Part shown: piece after piece, positions 36,310-49,651 of the stretch | Numbering within the stretch: position 1 is the stretch's first letter | How the letters are laid out: each line of letters opens with the position of its first letter | Assembly (NCBI RefSeq): GCF_019925205.1 | Contig: NC_083568.1 | Span: 8,802,393-8,866,392 of the forward strand | DNA: 64,000 nt | Reading direction: 5' to 3' | Source of the DNA: Metopolophium dirhodum | Taxonomy: Eukaryota; Arthropoda; Insecta; Hemiptera; Aphididae | The notes under the pieces: generated by a model | Databases searched by the model: none | The model's input: only the letters and a program-made list of their open reading frames with translations | What the model was told of the DNA's origin: nothing | Made by a program: the position numbers and the translations under genes

Positions 36310-39300
36310 TAAGTATACTCGTTTCAATATTTTTAGGTGGTACTCGGACGAAAAGGATTGAGACCCACCGGGTTAGGCATTAATAATATTACGATATAAT
36401 ATTATAAAGTTGAAAAATCTTACGGCGATGAATCACCCAACATCGTCAACGTGGGAAACTTTTGAAAAGGAAAACTCTGAAATGCACACGATATGCTACC
36501 TTGTTTGTAAGAATACAATAACCTTAAAATTACAATAGTTATACAAATAATAATAATAATAATATATTTAGTATCGGAAATTATATTGCATATGTGGCGG
36601 ACGTGTAATTTATGTAGATAAAGTCGCACACTGTCCACTAACCTGACGCTATATTACTAGTTTAAATTAGATTTCCACATCGAAATTCAAGTCTAATTTT
36701 TTTATTTCTATAGATGTCGTCGTTGTTGATTAATTTATTTTAATACATTTCAGAAATTAATTCAAACTATTAATTATTTTTTTTTTTTAACTATAAAAAA
36801 TAAAACGCTTTACCAACAATTATGATTGTTGGTAAACCTATGCGTTTTTAAATTAAAAAAGTATTTTTTTTTCATAAGATATTATGTTTTCATTTAGTCA
36901 ACTTAAATGAAAATCTGTTTTAAATGGAAATTTTCTACGGTTTAATGATTCCGTTTTATATATTATTTTAAAGTATAAGATAATGTCTTTCACTAATTAA
37001 ATTTTTTCTTCAACCCTCCATTAGTCCAGAGATTAGGAGATACCCCAACTATACTTCTGTATGACAACTTCAGTCAAGAATCCACTTAATAATTTGATTT
37101 AGTCGTCCAAAAGTCATAATGATCAGAAAAATATGGAACAAATATGAAATGTTTTAAAAGTTTTGTTTTGGTTTTTTAAATTGCTTTATAAAAATATTAT
37201 GGGTGTGAATACTTCAAAACTTATTTGTTGTATTTTATTTTAACGACATTTCTACAAAATACCTATGTGAAAATATTTAATTATTAAGAAATACAAAGGA
37301 TGTATTTGGTGGGTGACACAAATGTTTGCTTTTGATTTGAATGTAAATACCTACCAATCTTTTTTTTCCTAACATTAATTAATGATTAACAATGGAAACT
37401 GAACATTATATCGAGATAAGCGGATAAAACAATTTGCTTTGTTGTAATAAAAATGAAATAAAAGTATCAAATTCAGAATGTCAGAATGGAAAATAATTGC
37501 TCGGTCGAGTTAATTTTTTTTTTAATCTGCATTAAAAATGATTATTTATGAATTTAAATGGATTAAACGAACCTACCTGAAAGTAACACTTATTCAACAT
37601 CAAACGCAATTTAATTTACATTAAAGGTATGCAGTTAATTAAATAAAATCAAAAGTATTTATTATCAAATTAACTTTTAAACAATTATGTGATTTTAAAA
37701 TTGGTGGCATGGCAGGTGAGTGAGTTACAAATTAAAAATTATCTCGAAGCCATAATATAATACCTACTCTAGTTTTATGTGAAAAACTTTTAGTTTTTTT
37801 TTCACGTATTGTTTTACCGTACATTTCTATTTCAGCACATATCAATAAACGATTTTCAGTTAGAAATATTTTTTTTAAATGCGACGATTCACTATCCTTT
37901 GTTGTAAAAAGGCAACACTACTCCGACCTAAATAAATACATAAATAAATAAGATACACATTGTTGTAACACCAGTGGGTCCTTCACTTGGCTCAGATTCT
38001 CAAAGCAGGTAAAGGCACATTTGAAAATGTGAAAAATATAGAATACTAAAGCAGAATCTTTTTCGAACTGTCAGTATTTTCGTTGCAGTATTTCTTTTCA
38101 TGGTATTCCAAGATTGATGAAATATTTAAATCGGTTGCTTAAAATTTGAATTAAAAAATTATTTAATTTGACGAATCAAAAATACGTATTCACTATTATA
38201 ATAATACTCTGGTCGGAGATTATCTGACGGTTGTCAATTATATTGTTATATTATTAGCAGTCGTACACACATTATACATTTTAGTAAAACGAATTAATAT
38301 TATTTAAGCAGCCATTTAAAGATAACATATAATATAACATAGTTTTACCGTATTATATTGTTTTAGTTCTGTTTGACATATTTTGACTACCTACCTACCT
38401 AATCATGTTTCATCGTCCAATATTATTAAGTCAATTGAAACAGTCAACAACTTCCGTTAGTTGTACAATTATTAAAGTCAGTATGCCAAGTCTGTCACGT
38501 TCATCAACGATTTCAGTTTCCTTCTTGCAGGCTGTCAGTTGCAAATGTTGAGCAGGTTAGGTTAGAGTTGGTTTATACTTTATACATTATACATTGGAAA
38601 AAATATGATTTTGGTGGTATTCAAATAATAATAATATTATAAATCAATATCCTATAAAATATTTATAAGAATACTGTTTTTCCAAACCATTTTTTTTCTT
38701 CTGTCAATCACGAAAATATAAATTCAAATAAATTTTAAAATAAGTTAACACGAATCATGGCGCGTTCGAAAAAATAATAGTGTATTACTAAAACAGATCA
38801 TAAATCATAATTTCCAGTTCTCAAATCTAAAATAACAAAACTAAATATATATTATGAAACAATTGAAACAATAATAATCAATAATATCATCGCGTTTCGC
38901 AAATTTAAAACAATTCATAGGATTCGTGTCAAAAAAAATAAGTTGCCGTAGTTTGTGTATATATTATAAATGAAACTAAAAAGGACCACATATATCCAAA
39001 ATCCATCATAATTCTGTCGGAGAGAATCAACCTTCTAACGTTGGTAAAAAAAACAAACATTCATCGTTTTAGTGGTTTTGAGTGGTTAATGATGGTAACC
39101 ACCGGGATACTAAAATTATCCGAAAACCATTCCGTCAAGCTGGCTCGAATCAAATCGTTCATTTATATTCCATAATAAAATATATTCTTAAATTTAACGA
39201 TATTGTTCCTTTTTATTTTTTTATTTTTTAATCATTACAACAGAGAGTATCTACCTGTCTATTTCGCTAGGTAATGAAACAAAAAATAATAATATCGGTT

Positions 39301-42300
39301 AGAAATTATTCGTTCGTCGTTGTTATGTGTTTTTAGCTGAGTATATTTTCATTAGGTATCGCTAATTAATCATATTATATGATAATTAATTAATTAATTA
39401 AAATGTATATCCTATTAAATATTGAACGAACAGAGCATAATATAATATAGTAATTATACATAGGTATAAGTCGTTGGATATTTTATCTTGACACATCAAA
39501 TTACGTTTTGAATTTATCGTAATTCGTCGGAACCACAATGATTAAATTTCTATAACAATAAAATAAATATTAATTATATATAATAATATTTACTTGTTAG
39601 TAAACGTAAGACTACAATTAATCTTTCTCGAAGCATGTTACACACATAAGTAATAACATTATCTCTAGGGACATATTATTTACAAAGAACTACGATGATG
39701 TCGGAATGTTTCCCGTGACTTTTTTCATATTATTTATCACGTTTGATACAACTCCAATTATTAACCCGTGTATTTAATAAAATAAAATATTTTACCCTTT
39801 CCAAGTATATTGAATGGCTGTTCAAAAATATCAAATGTCCTCTATTGTATCCATTAAAAATATCTAATCAACATTTACAATTCGATTTGTTATCGTTTTA
39901 CGAAATGTGTTTGAACATTTTCAGAACGATGGTACCTAACCTACTTATAATAATATTATGTTATTGAATGAAATTGGTAAGTACTGACGGTAATTTTATT
40001 ACTATAAAAATGTCAACAAAAAAATTATTTGTATTTAAAATTAGTCGATTATCATAGTCCATGCAAATCGACCGGTAGAAGAAGCCTGAAAGCAGTAGTT
40101 TATGCATTCCACCAATGTTAATCGCGAGCTTTCCAACCGCAATTTAATAATATTCTTATATTACCTGTTTCTTCCGTAGGCTGCAAAATTGACAATATCC
40201 TACGAGCTTCTCCTCTGGATGGCACTCTAAGTCTCTCATCCGCAATGACCCACTAGGTGAATGTGCGGGTTACGATCTATATAATCATCGCTTAAGTACC
40301 TCACAAACTTCATCGTCCAAATACAATAATTATTACCATTCATCTCACATATATTTAACGAAATGTTCAGATTATCGTACTTCCTAACACAATGGAAATG
40401 TTGTCTATAACATCTATAGTTCCATTTCTTAAGCCAAATAAGTCTCTGATAATCATTGGATAGTAACCTGCATCGATAAGCCGTTTTCAATTCTGTCAAC
40501 ACTTATTTATTGAAACTAATAAATTAAAACGAACTTATTGATCCAATAACTAATGAGTATGGTTCGGAACTTAAAGTTTTTATTTATTCTTTTGATATGA
40601 CGCCTACAATTTAGGAGAATGCTATACAAATTTATATCGTTATGTTACTACGATTTCAAATACGAATTTTGAAAGATTATATTTTTGATCATGATACTTA
40701 TCAGTAATTTTTTTTAAACTCTTTTTTTCGGTTTTTTTCTGTTTTGTATTATATATTTTCTGCTTTGATACGACGCAGGTGGTAGCCACCGACAAAAACT
40801 AATTGGATTTTGTAGTCTCGAAAGAATATACTCAGCACAGACACAAAACCTAGTGTTTTATAATATAAGATGAAATAGGTGGAAGTCTTCGGGGAGGCTC
40901 TATTTTTTATTTTTTTTTTTGGAGGAGGAGGAGGGGGTTACCATTTCTGAGATTCGTTTTTTTGCTGGTTATAATGTTTTTTAACTGCTAATTTTATGAT
41001 TTTAAATGTTTAAAGACCCCAAACCCCGATAGGTAATCATCATTATACCAGAAATCCGATTTTATTTTGTCGAGTGAAATATTTTAACCGTGTCTGTAAA
41101 TACTGTGTCTAACACCCGAGTGGCTCGATTAATAGATATCATTGGACAATAAGCGTCGTTTTATGGGTACCTAGTCTGGTACCTTAGATTTATTTAAAAA
41201 CTTATATTACATTAATTTAATATTCATTGTTGGTTTTAAAAGTAGAATAGGTGTAAATAATAGTTTAAAAAAAACACTACAGTTTTTGGTTATCATCTAT
41301 ATCAGGAACCACTAATTGCTATTTTTGAATAGCCACTTTAGAAAATCAGGATGTTTTTTTTTTTGGGGGGGGGGCATCAAAATTGTATGCACCTGCATTT
41401 TTATCCTTATTTGTGCAGTCAAAATCAAAAAAATTAAAACAAATGAAAAACTCATTCATCATAAAAACTAATAATTAAAAAATGAATTTCCTGTCTTTTG
41501 GCCTGATAAAGTTCGTTCTACGCCATTTGTTGATCACTAATCCATATTATATACGTATGCCATGTATGACGTGTATACATGAATACGATTTATTTTATAA
41601 GTTTAAGTATCATACATTTGTCATATTCTAACTATCAACTAACTATACCAGCTGTCAAACTTGGTTGTGCTCAGATGATATAGCTGGTATATGTAGTTGT
41701 AATAATTTAAGTACTGTCTTGTAACTAATTTTATGTTCCGCTATAATTTATGCACTTTTTAATCAAATTTAACAAAAACGATTTTTTTTTAATTTGTTGA
41801 AAATGTCAGCTATAATATGCGTTTGAAATTGAACAGCTTTTATAACACATTTTTGTTAAATAAGAAAGAATACACTTAGCATACCAAAATTCCATTCATC
41901 TCAAATTGTCTACACCTGACTGGTATTTTTCATTTAGTTTCAGCCGACGATAAATAATTTTAACAGACTATATTATGTAAATTGCTTACGAAGAGGTAAT
42001 TAGTTTAAAATCAAACTATTAGTGTTTTTCAGACGATAATTTTAAATTTAATTTTCCACAGGAATTAACGAAATATATTGTCAAATCAAAGTATAATTAT
42101 AAAACATTGAGTTCAAAATACACAGTAAAAGTATACAACTACCACAGAAAATAATGTTACTTTTAAGTGGATACATATTCTATAATATTTTGTATGATTT
42201 AGAAGTGTTATGTAACTACACTGAAGACGATTTGCCAATTGTCAGTGATGTAGAAAACTGTATAGATTAAATCGTACTTATTAGTTAATTAATTTTAATT

Positions 42301-42510
42301 AGTTCCAGTCTAAATGTCTAAAAATAAATAATTAATAAATTAATAATAAAACGTTTTAAGTATTAGATTTTCTTTATTAACATGGCTTTATTTTATCAAA
42401 GACTCGTCCCCAGGGTTTTAAATTTTAAAATGAACACTCTTATTAACTAATTGCAATGAATTAATTTTGTAATTAATAGAAATTAAAAATAATAAAGGGC
42501 CTTTCGTACA
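36310..42510. other. Six kilobases without an assignable gene
   Basis: Notable items are a 47-nt hairpin at 36,802-36,848, an imperfect hairpin at 41,637-41,698, and T/G homopolymer runs at 41,354-41,374. An 89-codon minus-strand frame at 40,502-40,236 starts at GTG. None is firm evidence of a gene. Confidence 0.4.
36802..36848. repeat. Strong hairpin
   Basis: Inner arms TTTACCAACAAT (36,809-36,820) and ATTGTTGGTAAA (36,825-36,836) pair perfectly over 12 bp around a 4-nt loop. Outer arms AAAACGC and GCGTTTT (36,842-36,848) add 7 bp after a 5-nt bulge. It may be a tiny fold-back element or a structured transcript; no target duplication is clear. Confidence 0.6.
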
Positions 42511-42521
42511 TAAAGCATAAT

Positions 42522-42719
42522 TCATATTCTGATATTTGATTCTTCCGCTAACCTAACCTTCATTTTTCGGTTGAGTGCCTCTTGAATGTTGGACACTGAC
42601 CAGAGGTTTCGGCCAACTGGACTGTAATAAATGTCCGACCATTTTAGACGAAGAGCAGTTATAAAATATGTGTCTTTCGTATGACACGTTTTTGCACTAC
42701 CTACATAATGATCACCCAA
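42522..42719 (-). pseudogene. Possible exon or fragment with a methyl-CpG-binding-domain-like motif
   Basis: The minus-strand frame (66 codons, no ATG at its start) contains LRLKWSDIYYSPVGRNLWSV followed by SNIQEALNRKMK. The MBD/TAM fold is recognised by D-[VI]-Y-Y-x-S-P-x-G-[KR]-x-x-[RW]-S-x-x-x-[IL]-x-x-x-L; here one residue is missing between YY and SP. ATGTAG at the upstream side could be a splice acceptor, and AAG/GTTAGG inside the frame a donor. The strongly basic N-terminal half of the domain is not visible. It may be a single exon of a host chromatin gene, a decayed copy, or coincidence. Confidence 0.27.
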
Positions 42720-42729
42720 AATTAAATAT

Positions 42730-45700
42730 TAATTTTTAAAATAATAATTTTAGCTTTGGAAAATTTTAAACGCATCATTTTTGCGCAGTTTTAGCAGTTT
42801 TAGCATTATTATATTATTCATTAAATAAGTGTTCGAGATTATCACTTTTATCACTTTGCACGAAATGCATTAACGAATAAATGTTTTCGTTAGGATTAGG
42901 ACCTATCTTATATTATCATCGTAGTAAGTTGTTACAGTTTATAGAATACGTCTAAAAACGTTTTGTTTTGATTATTCTTATGACATAAAATATATGTTTT
43001 TGGGCTGGGTACCTACAGATATTTTATGGTCCAACCGATTTTGAAAAATATTCGTTTTCGTTGTCATGATTATACTTGATAACACAAACATATTTCTGAT
43101 TCTATGAGCCAATAACCCTATGGTGTTGTGGAATTAATCATACAAAAATAATACAAAAATATTTATCGTATTTTATTGTTGAGGAAAAAATATATCGAGT
43201 AGGTTATATGGTTAGTTTTTTTAAATACACAATACACATATTATGTAAGTACCAATATTAATAATTGTATTTCGATTATTTTTTAGATGTAATTTCTATA
43301 TTAAAAGAAGTACCGCTGTGTAAACTGTACTTACTGCAGTAGTGCATATGATTCATGACGAGCGATTGTCTATAAAATGAAAATATAATAACAACTGATT
43401 GAGTATCGATTTACACTTCATGTTCTATTTGAACAGTGAATGCCTTTAATGTATTGAGTATAATATTGTACAGTTTTTTTTCACAACGTTTGTTTAAAAA
43501 AAGATATTATAAGTATTGACAAACACAACAGCAGCAGATACAAATCAAATAAACATATTATTTACGAAACGCAGTAAAAAAAACAAAACCCCAGATAAAA
43601 TAGTTTAAAACATTATGACATAATAATGTACCTACCGCATATAGGGTAGTTGCAATTTTTTTTTTTTCAAATATTTTTAACTATATAATGTGATTATTTA
43701 TAAAATATGCATGATATTGTTTTAGTGTTAAGTGGTCCATAAAATGAAAACCCTTGCGTAAAATAATAAATGACGTAGCGCAGTGCGTTGTAAATGAATG
43801 GTCACATAAGTTTAAAATATAACGTGTTTTTTTTTATTATAAATTATGAATATTAATTATAACTAAGGTTTTATCATTTTAAAACAATTAAAAATATAAA
43901 CCATGTGTTAATAAATTTTTATAATCCCGTATAATGCCTACTCATAATATTATCTATTGTTGGATAAATAATATACGAATACGCTATGCAGCACACCTTA
44001 CACAATATATTTATTATTATCATTTTTTTTTTTTTATTACTATTTTAACTATAGTGAACTCATTGGCCTTCAGTTAAATTTTTAATAAATAAACATATAT
44101 TTATATTTTATCGTTGTTTAATGCATAATTTGTATCATTTTATTTTGGACCTTTTTTTAGACCTTTGTAATATAATATGTAGGTTCCTGCCTTAGATACT
44201 GCTAAAGTTACTATCACTAAAACTGTCATCTACATGTAATTTAATAACAAAACATTAGAGAACTATTCTACCCTTATGGTTATTTTTGGAAAAAAATATA
44301 TTAAAATTAATTAATTGTTTGATTAATAGTTTTGGGTGTAAATTGTATCTCTGAAGTACTCTTTCTGCCTGAAAATATAATTGAAAAAAATTACAAAACT
44401 ATAAATCCGCCCTCCACTCATATATTATAGAATCGAACAGCTATCTGCAGTTATGTTATTTATTACTATTTGTAATGATTAAAAAATACTAATATAATAA
44501 TCATACCGAGAAATGTATACACAGTTCGTATTGATTAATTCGTATTTTTCATTCTACTCAAATGTTTCATCAGTTCCTCGTACACATAGTGATGTTTAAA
44601 AGTAATAAATAATTACATGATTAAAATACAGATTCATTTAATGATTATTTATGGTTTACCTCATCTGGATGTAGAACAATTTTTAAGTCAAATGGGTGGT
44701 ACAAAAATAAAAATTAAATATATTCAACAAATTCGCATTTACCTCTCTCGTCTTATCATTAAAATCCTAAAACTGTTGGCCCAAATTCGTCAATGTTCTG
44801 AATAACCAATGTATGGAACAAACATAATTTAACAACTAGATTATTTAAAACTATTTAAAACTTACAAGTACGTTGGTATAGCTAACACTAAATGATACCG
44901 TGAAGTGAGGAAATTGTTGTACCTCCGTGCGTGTTAATACATATTTTCTGAACTTTGGGATCGATGTATAACCATATTTTGTTAAATACCGTTATTATCA
45001 AGCACGTAACCAGGATTATATTTTTAGGGTATTGTTTTGATTTTATATTTAAATATAATTTGGTGTCGGAAGCAGGTGAGAGGAGAGGTCACGTACAGTC
45101 CGCTAAAGTAATCAATTTTCAAAATAATATATGAAATAGAACCATACGAAAACATGTTTTAGATAACAGAAGCATTAAATTTATTTTTTGCATAAAAACG
45201 GCTGACGAGGGAGTGTTGTCTGCAAAACATCCAAAACACTCCACTGGCTATTACTACCTTTCAACTATTTACATACAAGGGTTTATGAAAAAGTGTTTTT
45301 GTTGAAATGTCAAGCCAATCAAAAGTTATGCACAACAACTAATTTAATGTCAAACACCTGAATAATCGATGGGAGCCTCGTTTCTGCGTATAAATCAAAA
45401 TAGTGTAGCTGTTAACAAAAATAAAATCCTGCAGTAATCCAACTATTATCGTGTTATGGAACGGTCGTTATATTATTATTTTGACAAATATTATCTATAC
45501 CTTCTAAAATAACATTTTGAAATACATTGATTATAAAATATATTAAAATTCATTACTATTGTACAATGTGACTACCAAACATTATTTTAAAGAAAACGTT
45601 ATTTTCAAAGTAACTATTTGAAAATAAAAACTTAGAAATATGGTTGAATATAAATAATTAAAATTATGTCTTATTATAAATCCAAAAATTATCATCATCA

Positions 45701-48030
45701 TTATTATTCATGCAAGAATCTGATATGCATTAAAAAGTAAAAATCATCAATTTTTGTAACTTAATTATTTGTGACTTAAAGTTTAGTCTCATAACTAAGT
45801 ACTCGCCTTACAAAAGACTCTGCAAAGACTTTGGTATGAACTTCTCGTTAAAAAACATCATTTTCGTGTGACCACTTAGTTTGAATCTCTTGTATTCATC
45901 ATGTAAGAAAAACAAGCGACAAAGGAAGACAGTCAAGTTTTAACTCAGTTAAAATGAATTATATTTTAAAATATGAATTTGTGTTCATTTTCTTCTTTTG
46001 TTAAAAATAATAATTATTTATCTGGAAAGAAGAATGTGACATAAAGAACAATTTGAAGATAATAATATGGTATTTTTGTAAAAAAAAACTTTTTAGAAAT
46101 TATTAACGTAAAGATTATCATAATGAAAAATGTTATCTATGTGCACAATAATATATAAATTAAACAAATATAAATCCTTTCAAATTTATAAGTAAAATAT
46201 CTTAAGTGATTTGCTTACACAAAGTATTGTTAAGTTTTGGAAACTTCCAACGTTAAAACGTTAAAACGTTAAGCAATCATATTATAACGGTGATGTACAA
46301 TAAGAACAAGTACAATTTACTTACCTAAATCCGATTAGCAGTGATGTGGTGCATAGATATTGAATTTAGGTATCAATAGCGGGACATTGTTTTCGAATCG
46401 ACAGTGTATTCGATTGCTATTGTTTAAATTGAAAAATCAATCGTACAAATGTGATCTTAATCGAAAACCTCAATAGTGTAATCGAGACGTGACGACCAAA
46501 GGGGAAAATATAATAAAGATAGAAGTCGAGTCCTTGAAAAAAAACAATGGCGTAAGTAGGTAAGATTAAAACACTGTGTACCTTAGCCTACTTGTAAAAT
46601 ACCGATAAAAATGTTTTCGTTTAATATTCGTTTCCATGAGTTTATTTATGTTTTTATTTTTTTTTGTTTTACCACATCGAAATAAATATAATAAATATTA
46701 CAAATTTATAACACATTATAATTATGTATAATAATATTAATTCTTCTACATATTTTTCCCCTTAGTGAATTATGTACAATGATAAATGTTTGAGAACATA
46801 ACACGTAAGTACTAAGTCACTAACTAAAAGCTATATTTTTATTCAAATATTTCATGTGATTTGTAAAACTGCGTGCTAACTAAAAATAATTGCATTTTTT
46901 TGTTCATAAAATGAAATTAATTTTATAAATTATAACATTTTATTTAGTGCTGTTTTTTAATATTACGTAATGCTTATAATAATGTTATGATGGATTTTTA
47001 TTTAGTGGTAGAAATAATTATTTAAGAGCTTAAGATAATTTGTCTTTATATTTTCAATACTAATATAGCGTCTATACGAATAATTAATTAAAAAACTACG
47101 TTTGTTCAAAATATCAATTCTAGTCCGTAGTTTACATCATTCAAAAAAATAAAAAAGTACTGCAATTTAATTTATATTTAAATAAATTTGTATTCAAAGT
47201 GTAGAATTATAATATAATATATGCAATTTATATTTATTTATCAAAGGGAAAAAATATATGTATTTTCTTTAAGCAATTTGAACAAAAAGAACGTAAATAA
47301 CCCGATTGAATTCTATAAAAAAAAAAAAATATGCATTTAAATGGACATAATCTTGTAATGGCGATTACTAAAACAGTTAGTCACGACCTAATTTATCAAT
47401 TATCACAGGCGCCTGCCTACAAAAAGTACGAACAAGCTTCTAGGAATTACATAATCAAGACACGAACTACAGTATTTGGCATCGTAAAAAATATCGTTCA
47501 GGATTTGACAGCCGTCCTTGATAAATGTTATTATTTTTTTTTCTATAAATTAAACAGCGCCGCATACAATCAAACATTCGGTTAGGTTATTGTAAGTACG
47601 AAATGTAAAGTCCAGCGTTCATGTATGATAATAATAATAATGATAAAAATTTATTCAAGTGAGTAAAACGGGCCAGTCATATAATATGTAATACAGATAA
47701 ATTACTTAGAAATCAGAACAATATCAGAAAAATATACACATGAATAGAAAAAAATTGGTTAAAAATACTTAACATTCTTGAATATTTACGGAGTATATAT
47801 TACATATTATCATTATTTTGGGGGTGAGTTTTGAGACCACCTTTATAACGATGAAAGAAAAAAATGTCATCAACATTTTCAAACAATTTGTGTTCTGTGT
47901 AAACAATAGGAATATAATATGATAATCTATATCGTACCTAAAACGGTGGATTAGGGGGTGGGGGGGGGGACTTTCAGTCGTGTTAAACGGATTCACCACA
48001 GTGGATCTAATATCGTATAATATATATTAT
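42730..48030. other. Five kilobases of AT-rich DNA without an assignable gene
   Basis: Contains three ACGTTAA repeats near 46,253-46,272. A possible start/donor combination (AACAATGGC/GTAAGTAG) lies at about 46,544-46,560. An 84-codon ATG frame at 47,331-47,585 has no recognised motif. These do not join in frame into a gene model I can defend. Confidence 0.4.
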
Positions 48031-48040
48031 TATCACTTAC

Positions 48041-48440
48041 CGTCATAGAGTCATCCGCGGAAAATAATATATTTTACAATATCGCGTAGACGCCACTACA
48101 CTGACGCTGCAGACACCACTGACCTGGGCGATGTTGTTGTTATTGTTGTTGTTGTTGTTGTTGTCGTCGTCGAGTGGTGGTGGTTTATACGTTGTGTTCA
48201 CGCGGACGTATCCAACAGCGGGCGGACCGGCCAAAGTCGCGATGTGTCGGACGACTGACGCCTAAGAGGGCCGACCGACATTTAAACGGTTTTCGTCTCT
48301 CTCCACGCGCGTGTTTATAGGTACCCGCCGCGCCGCCGGGATTCGAACACTTGCGCAAAAAACGCCGTCGACGCAACTCGCGCAAAGGTCCGCTCGAGCG
48401 TCCGCGCCGACGACAAATCCGCCTCGTGCAATACTTACAA
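48041..48440 (-). promoter_or_regulatory. CpG-rich candidate promoter and first exon, minus strand
   Basis: An island of high G+C and CpG in A/T-rich DNA. On the minus strand there is a TATAAA at 48,319-48,314, a TCAGTC initiator-like word at 48,258-48,253, a short ATG frame beginning MSVGPLRRQSSDTSR near 48,283, a CAA/CAN repeat (the GTT microsatellite on plus), and a near-perfect 5' splice site ACG/GTAAGTGA with the junction at 48,041/48,040. A second possible donor CAG/GTCAGT lies near 48,127. TATA and initiator are too far apart to act as a pair. No protein family is recognised, and downstream exons (lower coordinates) were not identified. Confidence 0.35.
48132..48173. repeat. GTT/GTC trinucleotide microsatellite
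   Basis: Ten or more GTT-type units, one interrupted by ATT, running into GTC units. On the minus strand it would encode poly-Asn/Asp in one frame, which explains the Asn run in the open frame there. Confidence 0.8.
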
Positions 48441-49076
48441 TATATATTTTGTATTAATATTTTATGTCAATTTTATTCCACTTATATATATAATATTATA
48501 TATATGTATATACAGCTGGTACTCACGACAAAAAAAAACAGAGGTGACAGCTGCCGCGGACGATCTGCCGCCTCACCTACATTCACACACAAACACACTC
48601 ATATTATATAGGTACCGTATGTCCGCGGGGAACACAGAAATAGTTGAGCTGTTGCGCGTGCGCAAAATACAAGAGTATTCGAAAAAAAAAACCGTAAGTC
48701 GTAGGAATTTATGATCCAACAGTTGTTACATAGTCTCGTGTCCCGCAGACCGAATTCAAAAACACGTACAGGGTACTGCAGAGTATACCTAATATAAGTA
48801 ACCGGGTCGTAGAGTGTACCCTGTGGGGACACTCGGTGTATACCTACATAAATATTATATTACGATATTACGAACCACCCCCAAGTCGAGTCCCCGCGGC
48901 AGTCAGTGACACGCGAAAAGTATACGGTAAATCGACACGTGACTTGGAATATTATAAAATATAATATTTCCACCGCGGGTTATGCGTCCGACGAAAAACA
49001 TATTTTCCTCGTCGAATCGCGGTAGTTGTTGGTATACTCGATTAGCTTACCGCGCCCCTCGACTGCGTTAGGTAGG

Positions 49077-49454
49077 CAGTGTTGAGCCGAGATAAATATA
49101 ATTTTATCTAGATAAAGATAAAGATAAATTATAATAATGTTATCTAGATAAATTATCGAATAATTTTTTTTTATATTGCGGTTTGTGGAACTCTCTGTAA
49201 GCTCGTAGAAATATAGAATAACTTAATAGTATGTTATCAAAAATATCGATAGTTATTAGTAAAAATCACCTACTTAATAAATTACTTAATTGTCTACCTA
49301 TAAATTATAATAAATAAAAGCTGTTTAATAAATTAAATAAATTCATCTAGATAACGGTGATTTTTATCTTAGATAACTGTATAAACTAATAATCTATATT
49401 TATCTAGATAAGATAAAAGATAAAAGAATATTCATCTAGATAAACTCAACACTG
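49077..49454. mobile_element. hAT-type MITE with TTATCTAGATAA palindromes, second copy
   Basis: Ends CAGTGTTGAG and CTCAACACTG form an exact 10-bp inverted repeat. The interior is packed with TATCTAGATAA and AAGATAAAGATAAA motifs, as in the element at 13,750-14,037, so both belong to one group with diverged tips. The flanks TAGGTAGG and TAGGTTAT share their first five bases, a possible decayed 8-bp target duplication. Confidence 0.65.
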
Positions 49455-49651
49455 TAGGTTATAGGTACTTCGACGGCCGATAGAGCCGATTTTTTTAAAC
49501 GGCGAACTATAGTCGTACGTGTTTAATCGTTATTTGTTTCGAATAAAAGTTTAATTTCCTTGCCGTCTCGTTAAACAACCTATTGTATCATTTGTACCAT
49601 CGGCGTAGGCGGTGCTATTATATATTATATAGGCCCTATCCTGTCCAGCGA

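Noticed and set aside
47331..47585. An 84-codon ATG frame with ordinary composition
   Set aside because: It does not join in frame to the possible upstream start/donor at 46,550, and no family is recognised.
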